Origin: Apirhabdus apintestini
GTDB lineage: Bacteria; Pseudomonadota; Gammaproteobacteria; Enterobacterales; Enterobacteriaceae
DNA length: 64,000 nt
Direction of reading: 5' to 3'
Assembly: GCA_033977085.1 (NCBI GenBank)
Contig: CP138908.1
Coordinates: 1-64,000, forward strand
Shown here in pieces: positions 53,273 through 64,000 of this stretch. Every line of letters begins with the position of its first letter. Position 1 is the first letter of the stretch. The position numbers and the translations under genes are program-made. The notes under the pieces were generated by a model. It was not told the origin of the DNA. It was given only the letters and a program-made list of their open reading frames with translations, and ran no database searches.

Positions 53273-53837
53273 CTCCTGCACCGCCCCGTGCGGGCGGTGT
53301 TATTCCGCCGCCGCCTGTTCGCGCGCGAAAACACCCTTCCGCAGGCCACGGGCCTGCCGCCTGCGGCCGCGCTGACGCGCCGCCTGCCGGCGTGCGGGAG
53401 CACCGTTTAACTGACCTGCCGGGCGTAAAGATGGCGGACTGCGTGGTACGACCGATGCTCTTCCAGCGGTGGTGTTGAACGGGGATACCCATGCCGGCAC
53501 CACGGGCGTCCGGGCGGGCTGTCGTGAACGGAGCCGGTAAACCGTCTCCGCCCTGACGGGCTTCCATCCCATGACGCGAGGGGCTGGCTTGCAGCAGCCG
53601 TTCCGGCTGCGCCGCCCTGTCGCGCCGTGACCTGCGCTTTATGCACCCCGGCATACTGACGCCGGGGCGTAAGGGGCAACGCCGTTTCGCGTGCCGCGCC
53701 CCGACGTTGCGGCGGGCCCCTGCCCATGTCCACTTCCGCTGCCGTTTCACCCGTTTCAGTCCCTGTCGCCGGGGCTGAGACAAGCACAGTCGCTGTCAGC
53801 TGTCCAGGGTAAATGGCACGCGGTAAACCGCGCCCCG
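53273..53837 (+). other. GC-rich non-coding element cut by IS copy 4
   Basis: About 565 bases with repeated short palindromes (CCGCCCGTGCGGGCGG-like near 53282, CCCCGGCATACTGACGCCGGGG-like near 53646) and no convincing gene. In F-type plasmids a comparable element precedes ssb or psiB. A start ATGGCACGCGG near 53815 is cut off by the IS after eight codons. Confidence 0.4.
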
Positions 53838-53922
53838 TGTTACCAACGGTGCAAAACTGATCCACCCCAGCGGTTGAAAACTGATCCAGGGTTAATCTGC
53901 TCCTCTGAATACAGGGGAGCTT

Positions 53923-54940
<1,018 letters not shown>

Positions 54941-54944
<4 letters not shown>

Positions 54945-55723
54945 TGGTCGAACTACAACATCAACGGCTGATGGTGCTTGCTGAACAGCTCCAGCTGGAC
55001 AGCCTTATCGGCGCGGCGCCGGCACTGTCGCAACAGGCAGTGGATCAGGAATGGAGCTATATGGACTTCCTGGAGCACCTGCTACATGAGGAGAAACTGG
55101 CCCGGCATCAGCGTAAACAGGCGATGTACACGCGGATGGCAGCCTTCCCGGCGGTGAAGACGTTCGAGGAATACGACTTCACCTTCGCCACCGGCGCACC
55201 TCAGAAGCAAATCCAGTCGCTGCGTTCCCTGAGCTTCATCGAACGTAACGAAAACATCGTGTTGCTGGGCCCCTCGGGCGTGGGGAAAACACATCTGGCG
55301 ATAGCCATGGGCTACGAGGCAGTACGGGCGGGCATCAAGGTTCGCTTCACAACAGCAGCGGACCTGCTGTTACAGCTGTCGACTTCCCAGCGTCAGGGGC
55401 GTTACAAAACGACACTCAATCGCGGTGTCATGGCCCCCAAACTGCTCATCATCGACGAAATAGGCTATCTGCCGTTCAGCCAGGAAGAGGCAAAGCTGTT
55501 CTTCCAGGTCATTGCCAAACGTTACGAAAAGAGCGCGATGATCCTGACCTCTAACCTGCCGTTCGGGCAGTGGGACCAGACGTTCGCGGGTGATGCAGCC
55601 CTGACATCGGCAATGCTGGACCGGATCTTACATCACTCACACGTAGTCCAGATAAAAGGAGAGAGCTATCGACTGAAGCAGAAACGAAAGGCCGGGGTTA
55701 TAGCGGAAGCTAATCCTGAGTAA
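54941..55723 (+). CDS. istB: IstB helper ATPase, IS copy 4, intact
   Basis: 260 aa, same as copy 3, with both Walker motifs. Translationally coupled to istA through ATGATG. Confidence 0.95.
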
Positions 55724-55791
55724 GCAAGGTGGATCAATATTAGAGCGTTGGTGGTGACGGTAAGTGGATCACTTTTTACCCGTTGTTGACA

Positions 55792-56268
55792 TGTGCGACG
55801 TCATTTTTAAAAACTCACCCCCTATGGCGTCTCCTTCGGACCGCGCGCTCGTGCTACGCACAGAGCCAGTCTGCGCCTGTCTCTGCCCATACGGGCTTCC
55901 CTCGCATGACGCAACCCCGTCGCTTGCATGGCCTTGCGGCCAGCCGCTTTCACTGCCCGACAGTTATCTGTCGGGCGCTAAGGCAGCCAGATGAATCTGG
56001 CTTTTCCGTGCCACCCTCCACCTTGCGCCGTCTACGTTTCCTTTTTGCAGATCAGCCTGCGTCACGGGACCTGAAAGTCAACAGGCCGCGCAAGCGCTGG
56101 CCGCATTAATTTTTGTCCTCTCAAGTTCGTCTCAAAAATGAACACGTCCCCTGTGGACTTTCACGCCGCGCGTGTCGCTGACCGTCTTCCTGCAAAAACG
56201 CCCCGCAGCCGGTTCTACCGGTTCGGAATGACACCAGAAAGAAGCCAGAGGCTTCAAAGGAGAAATCT
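55792..56268. other. non-coding stretch with a strong hairpin
   Basis: No supportable gene. A perfect 9-bp hairpin GCCCGACAG-TTAT-CTGTCGGGC lies at 55955-55976. The frames on either strand lack ribosome sites and known features. Confidence 0.4.
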
Positions 56269-56473
56269 ATGTATCAGATGCTCAACTACACAAATACCGA
56301 TCGCATGTTGTGGGATGCCGAGGAAGAACACGCGTACTGGCTCGCGCAAGAAAAAATCAATCACTGCGCCCGTAGAAATCAGCGTAGCGGCCTTTCACGA
56401 CGCCGCAGGGCGCTATTTATCGGCTAACTGGATGTATTTTTTGATGAGAACACAGACAGCGAATCATTTATGA
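56269..56473 (+). CDS. small hypothetical protein, frameshifted
   Basis: ATG 56269 with AAAGGAGA upstream. MYQMLNYTNTDRMLWDAEEE and HAYWLAQEKINHCA, then a frame change near 56370 to VEISVAAFHDAAGRYLSANW and a TGA overlapping the next ATG. About 68 aa. Unknown. Confidence 0.5.
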
Positions 56474-56724
56474 GTGCTGACATGGTGTGCGGGAATGTGA
56501 CGGATATTTATGTGCGAGTGGGGGCGCGTTACTTCCATTTTTGTGATCGCGAATCCTGCACCCATCAGGCCATTCTTCAACGTATTACACAGGAGATTTT
56601 AGCGAAAAAACAAACGTACAGATGTAAAAAAGCAGGCTTTCGCCTGCTCTCTCATGCTGGTTTTGACCGTATCAAAGATAAACCAGCTTCAATCAATACA
56701 TGGAGATTAAACCATGAATACTGA
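56470..56724 (+). CDS. small hypothetical protein
   Basis: Read as 84 aa (MSADMVCGNVTDIYVRVGAR, FHFCDRESCTHQAILQRITQ). The reading runs through the hairpin at 56631-56648. One A fewer or more in the run near 56607 would stop it at about 56627, just before that hairpin, so the true length may be about 52 aa. Unknown function. Confidence 0.45.
   Translation: MSADMVCGNVTDIYVRVGARYFHFCDRESCTHQAILQRITQEILAKKQTYRCKKAGFRLLSHAGFDRIKDKPASINTWRLNHEY
56631..56648 (+). terminator. terminator-like hairpin
   Basis: AGCAGGC-TTTC-GCCTGCT followed by a CT-rich run; same layout as the hairpins after the next two genes. Confidence 0.55.
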
Positions 56725-56950
56725 AGTCACGATTATTGCGCCTTGTGCGGCGCATGTAAAGCAGAAACAGCAAAAACGTGTTTACCACGAAGACATTCCA
56801 CCGCAGGCCATTGCGCCCGCGTTGAAATCCTTTGGGCGGCACATTGTGAAACAACAGCGTCGCCGCCAGTCGGTCAGGGTTCCCGCTATGCGTGGGAGTG
56901 ATTGGGGGCAATTGTTGCGCGCCCTCGAATTAAAACGGGCTTTCGCCTGA
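56714..56950 (+). CDS. small basic hypothetical protein
   Basis: 78 aa, ATG 56714 after GGAGATT. MNTEVTIIAPCAAHVKQKQQ, then a very basic stretch (HIVKQQRRRQSVRVPAMRG), suggesting nucleic-acid contact. Intact and followed by a terminator hairpin. Unknown family. Confidence 0.55.
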   Translation: MNTEVTIIAPCAAHVKQKQQKRVYHEDIPPQAIAPALKSFGRHIVKQQRRRQSVRVPAMRGSDWGQLLRALELKRAFA

Positions 56951-56959
56951 TTTAACTTT

Positions 56960-56985
56960 CCGCCTCATGCATAAGCATGAGGCGG
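56960..56985 (+). terminator. terminator hairpin
   Basis: Perfect 11-bp stem CCGCCTCATGC/GCATGAGGCGG with ATAA loop, followed by TTCTC. Confidence 0.7.
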
Positions 56986-57016
56986 TTCTCTGACACGACG
57001 AATAGAGGAATTGTTT

Positions 57017-57895
57017 ATGAAAAATACTGCTTTATCCCTTCATCATGGTGTAACTGATAATATTTACATGGATTCCAGCACAGAGCAGGCGACGGGCTTG
57101 ATCCCTTCCGTGGAAATCGACCGGATTATTTCTATACGTGCTGAAGGATTGAAAAAGTATGCTGATGGGCTGGCGATGTTACATGATGCTAAAGCGTTGT
57201 TCTTATCGGTCAGTGGTGATCACTCTACGGTTAACTTTGGACAATGCGTTTTCGATGCCGTTCGCTGGGAGTCAAATCCAAAACGTGACGATAAAGTGAT
57301 TAAAAAAGGTATTGATGTTGATATATGGCAATACCTGATGAAAGAAACAGGCATGATCACTTTAATGAGTAGTAAGCAACAAGATGCATGGGAAAAACAG
57401 TTACACAGTGATGACATGCCAGAAATCACTCTCGATACGGTTATCGCAACCTTTACACAGTTGAATGCGTGCAAAAGTGATACGTTTGAGCAAGGTGTTA
57501 TTGACGTATTTTGTGCGTTGTCATGGGACTATAAAACGAATAACCCGTGTCGTTTGGGTAAGAAAATTATTGTTTCACGTTTGCTCGAAACGTGGGGCAA
57601 GGGTTACACAAAAGCAACCTGTAGCAGCGTTGCAAAACTGGATGATTTGGCGAAGCCATTCTACGTATTAGAGGGAAAATCCGTGCCAGACTATCGCGTA
57701 GCTGATGGCGCAAGTTTCACTCTATTTTATGACAAAAATGGTTTTTCTGGTGAAGTCTATGAAGGGGAATATTTTTTCGTGAAGTACCATAAAAATGGTA
57801 ATGGTCACATCGTATTTAAGCGCCCAGAGTTGGTGGATAAAATTAACGATATTGTTTCACGTCGCTACCCTCACATGCTACCTGATCGCGTATAA
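57017..57895 (+). CDS. DUF4942 family protein
   Basis: 292 aa, intact, ribosome site AGAGGAATTG. Features of DUF4942: TGLIPSVEIDRIISIRAEGL, IWQYLMKETGMITLMSS, FEQGVIDVFCALSWDYKTNN, FYVLEGKSVPDYRVADG, VKYHKNGNGHIVFKRPEL. The family is found on plasmids and integrative elements and its activity is unknown; it is often encoded beside or fused to methyltransferases, so a link to host restriction is possible. Here it is alone between two terminators. Confidence 0.75.
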   Translation: MKNTALSLHHGVTDNIYMDSSTEQATGLIPSVEIDRIISIRAEGLKKYADGLAMLHDAKALFLSVSGDHSTVNFGQCVFDAVRWESNPKRDDKVIKKGIDVDIWQYLMKETGMITLMSSKQQDAWEKQLHSDDMPEITLDTVIATFTQLNACKSDTFEQGVIDVFCALSWDYKTNNPCRLGKKIIVSRLLETWGKGYTKATCSSVAKLDDLAKPFYVLEGKSVPDYRVADGASFTLFYDKNGFSGEVYEGEYFFVKYHKNGNGHIVFKRPELVDKINDIVSRRYPHMLPDRV

Positions 57896-57903
57896 CATGA
57901 TCG

Positions 57904-57927
57904 AAAGCAGGGTTAACGCTCTGCTTT
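57904..57927 (+). terminator. terminator after the DUF4942 gene
   Basis: AAAGCAG, 10-base loop, CTGCTTT plus two further T's; nine bases after the stop. Confidence 0.75.
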
Positions 57928-57987
57928 TTAATTGCCCTACGGTTGCATAATGGTATTGAACCATTACGCAACCGATGCGCCAACCTT

Positions 57988-58290
57988 CTAGTTTTGAGAT
58001 TGATTGACGCTTTTCTTACTCTTCCCCGTTGTTTTCTTTTTAGAACCATTGCTTGCTGAAAGCATATCTCTAATCGCGCGTTCACTGACCACAATTTCAC
58101 ACGTTTCTAATGCGGATTTAATTTCTTTCGCTGAATAGCCTTTTTGTGTCGCTAACACAACAATCTGCGTGCGCAAACTGTCCAGTGCATCTTTACTCGA
58201 TATTTTATCTTTGGAGAGATCCGGTAATTCATCGAGCTTCATTTTCGCCAGTTCAATCTGATCATGTGTGTAAAAATTCTTCGCAGCCAT
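57988..58290 (-). CDS. small helical protein divergent from oriT, possible relaxosome accessory
   Basis: 100 aa, ATG 58290 with AGGTGG upstream. KNFYTHDQIELAKMKLDELP, VLATQKGYSAKEIKSALETC and a Lys/Ser-rich tail (KKKTTGKSKKS). The all-helical, basic character and the position next to oriT recall small TraK-like relaxosome proteins. This is inference from context. Intact. Confidence 0.55.
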   Translation of the reverse strand: MAAKNFYTHDQIELAKMKLDELPDLSKDKISSKDALDSLRTQIVVLATQKGYSAKEIKSALETCEIVVSERAIRDMLSASNGSKKKTTGKSKKSVNQSQN

Positions 58291-58313
58291 ACTAATCCAC
58301 CTTGTTTCGCTAT

Positions 58314-58571
58314 TTGAACAGAGTCATTCCGCAATTATACCGATAACGCATCATCTTAGGATATCCAATTTACCTCATCATGGTGTCGTGACAAAGCAGG
58401 CCGTGCGGGGCATAATAGATGAAATCCAGTTCAAAATAAGGGACAGGATATGTTTTGTTGAACCGCCTGCACGCAGTCGGCTTCAAAAACAACCTGGTCA
58501 GGGCGAAGCCCCGACACCCCTGATACGATGAACCTCAGACGAACACCGAGCAGAAGGTCACAAAAACTGTC
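58314..58571. other. probable oriT of the NikAB-type mobilization unit
   Basis: Non-coding gap between divergent genes. It holds the imperfect inverted repeat GTCAGGGCGAAGCCCCGAC (58497-58515) preceded by CCTGG, close to the nic-proximal pattern of IncI/IncP-type origins of transfer. The nikA-like gene starts 57 bases later. Confidence 0.65.
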
Positions 58572-58916
58572 GTGAGCAAAAGTGAAAAACGCAACAGAAC
58601 AGAATTGCTTCTTGGTATCCGGTGCCTTCCAGAAGAGAAGGATGCCATCAAGGAAAAAGCTAAACTTGCCGGACTCAGTGTCGGTGAGTTTTTGCGTCGT
58701 TGCGCGCTTGACCGAAAGATATCGGTAAGAACAGATATCAAGCTCATGAACGAATTGCTGCGATTAGGTGGCCTGCAAAAGCATCTCTATAATGAAATGA
58801 AAACACAGATGACACCTGAACTTAGTCGTCAATATTCTGATGTTCTTGTTGAGATTAAAAAGGCGATAGTCGCACTGGATATCGGTGTGTCTCCTGCAGG
58901 TAGGGTAGAGAAATGA
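58572..58916 (+). CDS. nikA: NikA/MobC-like relaxosome accessory protein
   Basis: 114 aa from GTG 58572. NRTELLLGIRCLPEEKDAIK begins a ribbon-helix-helix domain, then AKLAGLSVGEFLRRCALDRK, then NELLRLGGLQKHLYNEM. NikA binds oriT and recruits the relaxase. The stop overlaps the relaxase ATG (ATGA). Intact. The GTG start is supported by frame and length; no ATG lies nearby. Confidence 0.8.
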   Translation: MSKSEKRNRTELLLGIRCLPEEKDAIKEKAKLAGLSVGEFLRRCALDRKISVRTDIKLMNELLRLGGLQKHLYNEMKTQMTPELSRQYSDVLVEIKKAIVALDIGVSPAGRVEK

Positions 58917-60902
58917 TCCCTATCGTTCCTGAGAAAAGACGCGACAAAAAGAGCAGCTTTCTACAGCTTATTTCCTATCTGACGCTACGTGATGATGTCA
59001 AACTTGATGACACCGTTTCACCTGATGCTCCAGTCATTAGAATGCCCCGTTCAAAAGAGGCCATCTTTGATCGTCTGGTTGATTACATCGACCGAAGTTA
59101 TGATGCCGACTGTCAGGTTGTTCTTCAGGAGTTTCCCGATGGACGACAACAGGTTTTGTCGGGCACCGTTGCTTGTGAAACCAACTGTTTTAGTCTAGAT
59201 ACTGCATCGGCAGAAATGAATATGGTTGCGGCGCAGAACACGCGTTGTGTCGATCCGGTTTACCACTTTATCCTCTCGTGGCCTGTCATTGATACGCCAG
59301 CTGATGGCGATATTTTTGACTGCGCACGTTCAGCTATACAAACGTTGGGAATGGAGGGAATCAGTTTGTCACTGCGATCCATCGCGATACCGACAATGTA
59401 CATTGTCACGTTGCCGTTAACCGGATCAACCCTATTTCTTACAAGGCTGCAGATCTCTATAACGACGTTGATGTTCTGCATAAAACGTGTCGTTTGCTGG
59501 AAATGAAATACGGCTATACACCTGACAACGGTGCATGGGTTAATGACAATGGTCACGTTGTTAGAGGCCAAAATGATTTTAAATCTATCCCGAGGAAAGC
59601 ACGTCAACTTGAGTATCATAATGACAAAGAGAGCCTTTACTCTTACGCCGTTGATGTGTGTCGGGAACCTGTCGGTGTGATTTTAGGAAGTGGCAAAGCT
59701 ACATGGGAAAAGTTACATACTGAACTCATTCGTGCTGGACTTGAGATGCGACCTAAAGGCGACGGCCTCGCCATTTACTCACGTCATGACGAACAGGTTA
59801 CTCCTATAAAAGCGAGTACGCTGCATCCTGATTTAACTCTTCAATGTCTTGAAAAATGGCTCGGCGACTTTGAACCTTCACCTGCTGTTGTTAATGAGTT
59901 TGATGATGATGGCATCTATCTCGGCAGTAATTATCCACAGGAATTTGTATACGATGCACGTGCCCACGTTCGTGATCAGGGAGCACGCAGCGAACGTCGT
60001 CTTGCCCGTGCGATTGCAAGGGAAGAATTAGATTCCCGCTATAAGGCTTACAAGAACTCATGGGTGCGCCCAACAGCACCAGATACAGACGCCAGTGTTC
60101 AATTTAAGGCGCTATCGAATCGTTATGCTTGGAAGAAAGAGCAAGTCCGTCATGTGTTTGACGACCCGCTCATTCGGAAGCTTATCTATCGGACACTTGA
60201 GCTAGAAAGACAAAAAGAGTTTGAGTCTTTACGCGATAAAGTGAAGCAGGAAAGGGCAGTTTTTAATGCCCAGCCGGAAAATCGCAGACTAAATTATTGG
60301 CAGTGGGTTGAGAAGCAAGCTGCAGCACAAGATCAAGCAGCCATATCTCGTTTGCGTGGCCGTTCTTATAAGCTCAAACAGCAACAACGGACTGCGTCAT
60401 TGTCTGAAAATGCGATTGTGTGCTCAGTCGCTGATGATATTGCGGCCGTTAATATTGATGGATTTGATTCTCGCGTAAATCGAGACGGAACTGTTCAATA
60501 TTTGCAGGATGGGATAGTCGTTCTGCAGGATACTGGCGACCGTATCGAGATTGCTGATCCTTATCGAGAAGATGGGATTCATATCTCTGATGCGATGCTC
60601 ATCGCGGAAGAAAAGTCGGGAGAGAAATTATTGTTTAGCGGGGAGGGAACGTTTGTTACTTCTGCCTGTGAGGTGGTGTCTTGGTTTAATGAAGGGGTGA
60701 GAAGCCGCTGACGTTAACAGACCCACAGCAGCGGGTTATGGCGGGTTATGATAAACCTGAAGTACGCGATGATAAGTTTGTGGCGACGCATCGTATCGTT
60801 GATGAAGAAACTTATTTGGCCTCGCTTGAGCGCAATGAAGTCAATGATAACCGTGAACGTCATGACCTTAAGCCCAAGAAGAATACGTATCGACCGCACT
60901 AA
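58913..60902 (+). pseudogene. nikB: NikB-like MOB-P relaxase, two frameshifts
   Basis: ATG 58913: IPIVPEKRRDKKSSFLQLIS is the NikB start, then VDPVYHFILSWPVIDTPADG. Near 59350 the frame changes to QFVTAIHRDTDNVHCHVAVN, the three-histidine metal motif of MOB-P relaxases. The long C-terminal part follows; near 60695 a further change would add LTDPQQRVMAGYDKPEVRDD and end at 60900. About 660 aa, shorter than R64 NikB. It nicks oriT and pilots the strand. Confidence 0.85.
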
Positions 60903-60923
60903 GCTCTAAATTGCAGCAAACAA

Positions 60924-60955
60924 AAAACCCCGTAAGAGGATACTCACGGGGTTTT
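60924..60955. terminator. bidirectional terminator between relaxase and rpn genes
   Basis: AAAACCCCGT, 12-base loop, ACGGGGTTTT: 10-bp perfect stem with A/T ends serving both convergent genes. Confidence 0.85.
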
Positions 60956-60984
60956 ATTGTTTAGACGGGCATCGCGGCCATTGA

Positions 60985-61926
60985 TTAGTGGCGGATTTGC
61001 TCCAGTTCGTCAGCGGTCAGACCGGTCATTTTCATCACGGTACCGCGATCGAGACCATTTTGTAGCATGGTGCGAGCAACTTCGAGTTTGCCCTCGAGTT
61101 TGCCTTCATAACGGCCTTTTTCTTCACCGATTTGGATGCCTTCCATGCGGCCTTTCTCGATGCCTTTCTGTTCAAGTTGTTGTGCGATGGTCATGAGTGC
61201 GTCTCCGTGTTGCGGCACACGCTGTGCCAGTTCGCGAACAAAAGCTTCAGAGTCTGCAGACTCGCCTGCTTGTACTAAGTAGTGTATCAGCGCTATCACT
61301 TGTGGTGAAGAGAGATAATCAGCCATCAGTAATGTCACCAGTCGGTCCGTCAAGGTAGCAATATCGCGCTGATGAATGTGTTTTTGCAGCAGGGTGAGTG
61401 CGGCCATGCTGCGGTGGTCCATAATTTCATCATCTGGTATCACAGTGACATCAACCAGCGGATAGGCTCCGCCGTAGACGTTTGTAGCCAGCGTTGGGTC
61501 GTCAAACTCATCGAGCCAGCGTGTCGTATAAGGATACGGGCTGCGTTTGCCGACATAGAATAGTATCGGTATCACCAGCGGCAGTTTCTTATGGCCTGCG
61601 TCAAGGTGGCGCTGCATAGCCGCAATGGCATAGCGGGTCATGCGAAAGGCCATATGAATATCGGGTGAGCTTTGATGTTCGATTAAAACATGCACATAGC
61701 CCGTTCCTTCAACTGTCTCTACGCTGTAGAGCACGTCACTAAAATACTGGCGAAGATCATCTTCAACAAAGGAGCCTGATTCCAGTTTCAGCGTGCTGAG
61801 GTCACAGATAGCTCGTAGCTCTGCCGGAAGATGGATCTCCATAAAATCCCGTGCGATTTCCGGCTGTGTAAGGAACTGGCGGAAGGTCGCATCATGCGGC
61901 GTAGGCGTGCTGTTTTTCTTCTTCAT
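60985..61926 (-). CDS. Rpn-family recombination-promoting nuclease (YhgA-like)
   Basis: 313 aa, intact. PD-(D/E)XK-type core: LESGSFVEDDLRQYFSDVLY then VHVLIEHQSS; NPHDATFRQFL-type N-terminus (PTPHDATFRQFLTQPEIARD); a C-terminal tail of repeated KGIEKGRMEGIQIGEEKGR typical of the family. These nucleases occur in many copies in Sodalis, Photorhabdus and relatives. The start codon is only 19 bases from the end of IS copy 5, so the native promoter has been removed. Confidence 0.85.
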   Translation of the reverse strand: MKKKNSTPTPHDATFRQFLTQPEIARDFMEIHLPAELRAICDLSTLKLESGSFVEDDLRQYFSDVLYSVETVEGTGYVHVLIEHQSSPDIHMAFRMTRYAIAAMQRHLDAGHKKLPLVIPILFYVGKRSPYPYTTRWLDEFDDPTLATNVYGGAYPLVDVTVIPDDEIMDHRSMAALTLLQKHIHQRDIATLTDRLVTLLMADYLSSPQVIALIHYLVQAGESADSEAFVRELAQRVPQHGDALMTIAQQLEQKGIEKGRMEGIQIGEEKGRYEGKLEGKLEVARTMLQNGLDRGTVMKMTGLTADELEQIRH

Positions 61927-62013
61927 CGATACAGACTCTCAATATTGTCAACAACGGGTAAAAAGTGATCCACTTACCGTCACCACCAACGGTCTAATAT
62001 TGATCCACCTTGC

Positions 62014-62798
62014 TTACTCAGGATTAGCTTCCGCTATAACCCCGGCCTTTCGTTTCTGCTTCAGTCGATAGCTCTCTCCTTTTATCTGGACTACGTGTGA
62101 GTGATGTAAGATCCGGTCCAGCATTGCCGATGTCAGGGCTGCATCACCCGCGAACGTCTGGTCCCACTGCCCGAACGGCAGGTTAGAGGTCAGGATCATC
62201 GCGCTCTTTTCGTAACGTTTGGCAATGACCTGGAAGAACAGCTTTGCCTCTTCCTGGCTGAACGGCAGATAGCCTATTTCGTCGATGATGAGCAGTTTGG
62301 GGGCCATGACACCGCGATTGAGTGTCGTTTTGTAACGCCCCTGACGCTGGGAAGTCGACAGCTGTAACAGCAGGTCCGCTGCTGTTGTGAAGCGAACCTT
62401 GATGCCCGCCCGTACTGCCTCGTAGCCCATGGCTATCGCCAGATGTGTTTTCCCCACGCCCGAGGGGCCCAGCAACACGATGTTTTCGTTACGTTCGATG
62501 AAGCTCAGGGAACGCAGCGACTGGATTTGCTTCTGAGGTGCGCCGGTGGCGAAGGTGAAGTCGTATTCCTCGAACGTCTTCACCGCCGGGAAGGCTGCCA
62601 TCCGCGTGTACATCGCCTGTTTACGCTGATGCCGGGCCAGTTTCTCCTCATGTAGCAGGTGCTCCAGGAAGTCCATATAGCTCCATTCCTGATCCACTGC
62701 CTGTTGCGACAGTGCCGGCGCCGCGCCGATAAGGCTGTCCAGCTGGGCTGTTCAGCAAGCACCATCAGCCGTTGATGTTGTAGTTCGACCATCATGCA
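62014..62798 (-). pseudogene. istB: IstB helper ATPase, IS copy 5, frameshifted near the start
   Basis: It lacks one A near 62746 (CAGCTGGGCTG), shared with copy 2; from 62697 onward the frame is open and both Walker motifs are present. Confidence 0.9.
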
Positions 62799-62859
62799 GC
62801 TCCTCTGCAGAACGTGTCATAGATGGACAGCGGATGATGCAACGGCTGCCTGTCGAAGG

Positions 62860-63811
<952 letters not shown>

Positions 63812-63897
63812 AAGCTCCCCTGTATTCAGAGGAGCAGATTAACCCCTGGATCAGTTTTCAACCGCTGGGGTGGATCAGTTTTGCACCGTTGGTAACA

Positions 63898-64000
63898 ACT
63901 GGCAGCAGCCATTGGTAACAGTTGATGTGCGAGAGATTTGTCTGGAGTTCTTGAAGTGGGAGCCTGAGTGCGGCTACACTGGAAGGACAGTTTTGGTGAC
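63898..64000 (+). ncRNA. ColE1-type RNA I promoter and part of the RNA II region, partial
   Basis: The sequence closely follows the ColE1/p15A origin: CTGGCAGCAGCCATTGGTAA, GAGTTCTTGAAGTGG, CGGCTACACTGGAAGGACAG. The RNA I promoter has -35 TTGAAG (63951-63956) and -10 TACACT (63975-63980), with RNA I starting near 63988 on the plus strand and running out of the window. RNA II runs on the minus strand toward the IS, which cuts it well before the replication start point. Confidence 0.85.

Noticed and set aside
55783..56109. 108-codon frame after IS copy 4
   Set aside because: Begins inside the IS end, has low-complexity composition and no ribosome site; treated as non-coding.

Overview
The window looks like part of a large, mosaic conjugative plasmid (or an integrated/cointegrate plasmid) of an enterobacterium. 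The pointers are an IncI-type thin-pilus and Dot/Icm-like transfer region in R64 gene order, an IncF-type leading region, a P1-type ParA/ParB pair, a LexA-controlled umuDC operon and a ColE1-type origin fragment. The many broken reading frames and the five IS21-family copies resemble plasmids of host-restricted Enterobacterales (Sodalis-like bacteria). That host guess is inference. Many frame breaks lie in homopolymer runs, so uncorrected sequencing errors are an equally serious explanation.

Layout. 1-28 kb (minus strand): transfer operon read right to left, traB (NusG-like), an unknown gene, small genes, a TraR/DksA-type zinc-finger gene, pilL-M-N-O-P-Q-R-S-T-U-(unknown)-V, traH (DotD), traI (DotC), traJ (DotB ATPase), traK (IcmT), a Sog-like primase, traL, traM (DotI), traN (DotH), traO (DotG), traP. 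IS copy 1 cuts traI and IS copy 2 cuts the zinc-finger gene. 28-30 kb: divergent regulatory region, then a RepA replicon with an antisense-RNA/pseudoknot leader and two DnaA boxes. 30-34.8 kb: AT-rich accessory DNA with lipoproteins, a decayed HigA-like antitoxin and an amidohydrolase/DUF3100 transporter operon. 34.8-39 kb: an internal fragment of a Tn3-family transposase and an unrecognised gene cluster. 39.4-43.7 kb (minus): serine recombinase, PD-(D/E)XK nuclease (cut by IS copy 3), a 45-codon ORF and a 204-aa protein, all with overlapping start/stop codons. 44-46.3 kb: parA-parB-parS. 46.3-48.4 kb: umuC, umuD and a dinI-like gene behind a LexA box. 48.5-53.8 kb: GC-rich IncF-type leading region with repeated, foldable intergenic elements, a DNA methyltransferase, two DUF1380 genes and ardB. 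IS copy 4 follows. 55.8-61.9 kb: small genes, a DUF4942 gene, a NikA/NikB-like mobilization unit with a probable oriT, and an Rpn-type nuclease gene. IS copy 5 follows, and the last 100 bases are a ColE1 RNA I/RNA II segment.

How the parts fit. pil plus tra/dot genes would build a type IVb pilus and an I-type secretion channel. The NikA/NikB relaxosome would load DNA. The Sog primase, leading-region genes and UmuDC would help the incoming strand establish. RepA, ParAB and the ColE1 fragment are separate maintenance modules. IS copies 1-3 have perfect 5-bp target duplications and are simple insertions. Copies 4 and 5 do not, so they mark recombination joints where the mobilization segment and the ColE1 piece were brought in.
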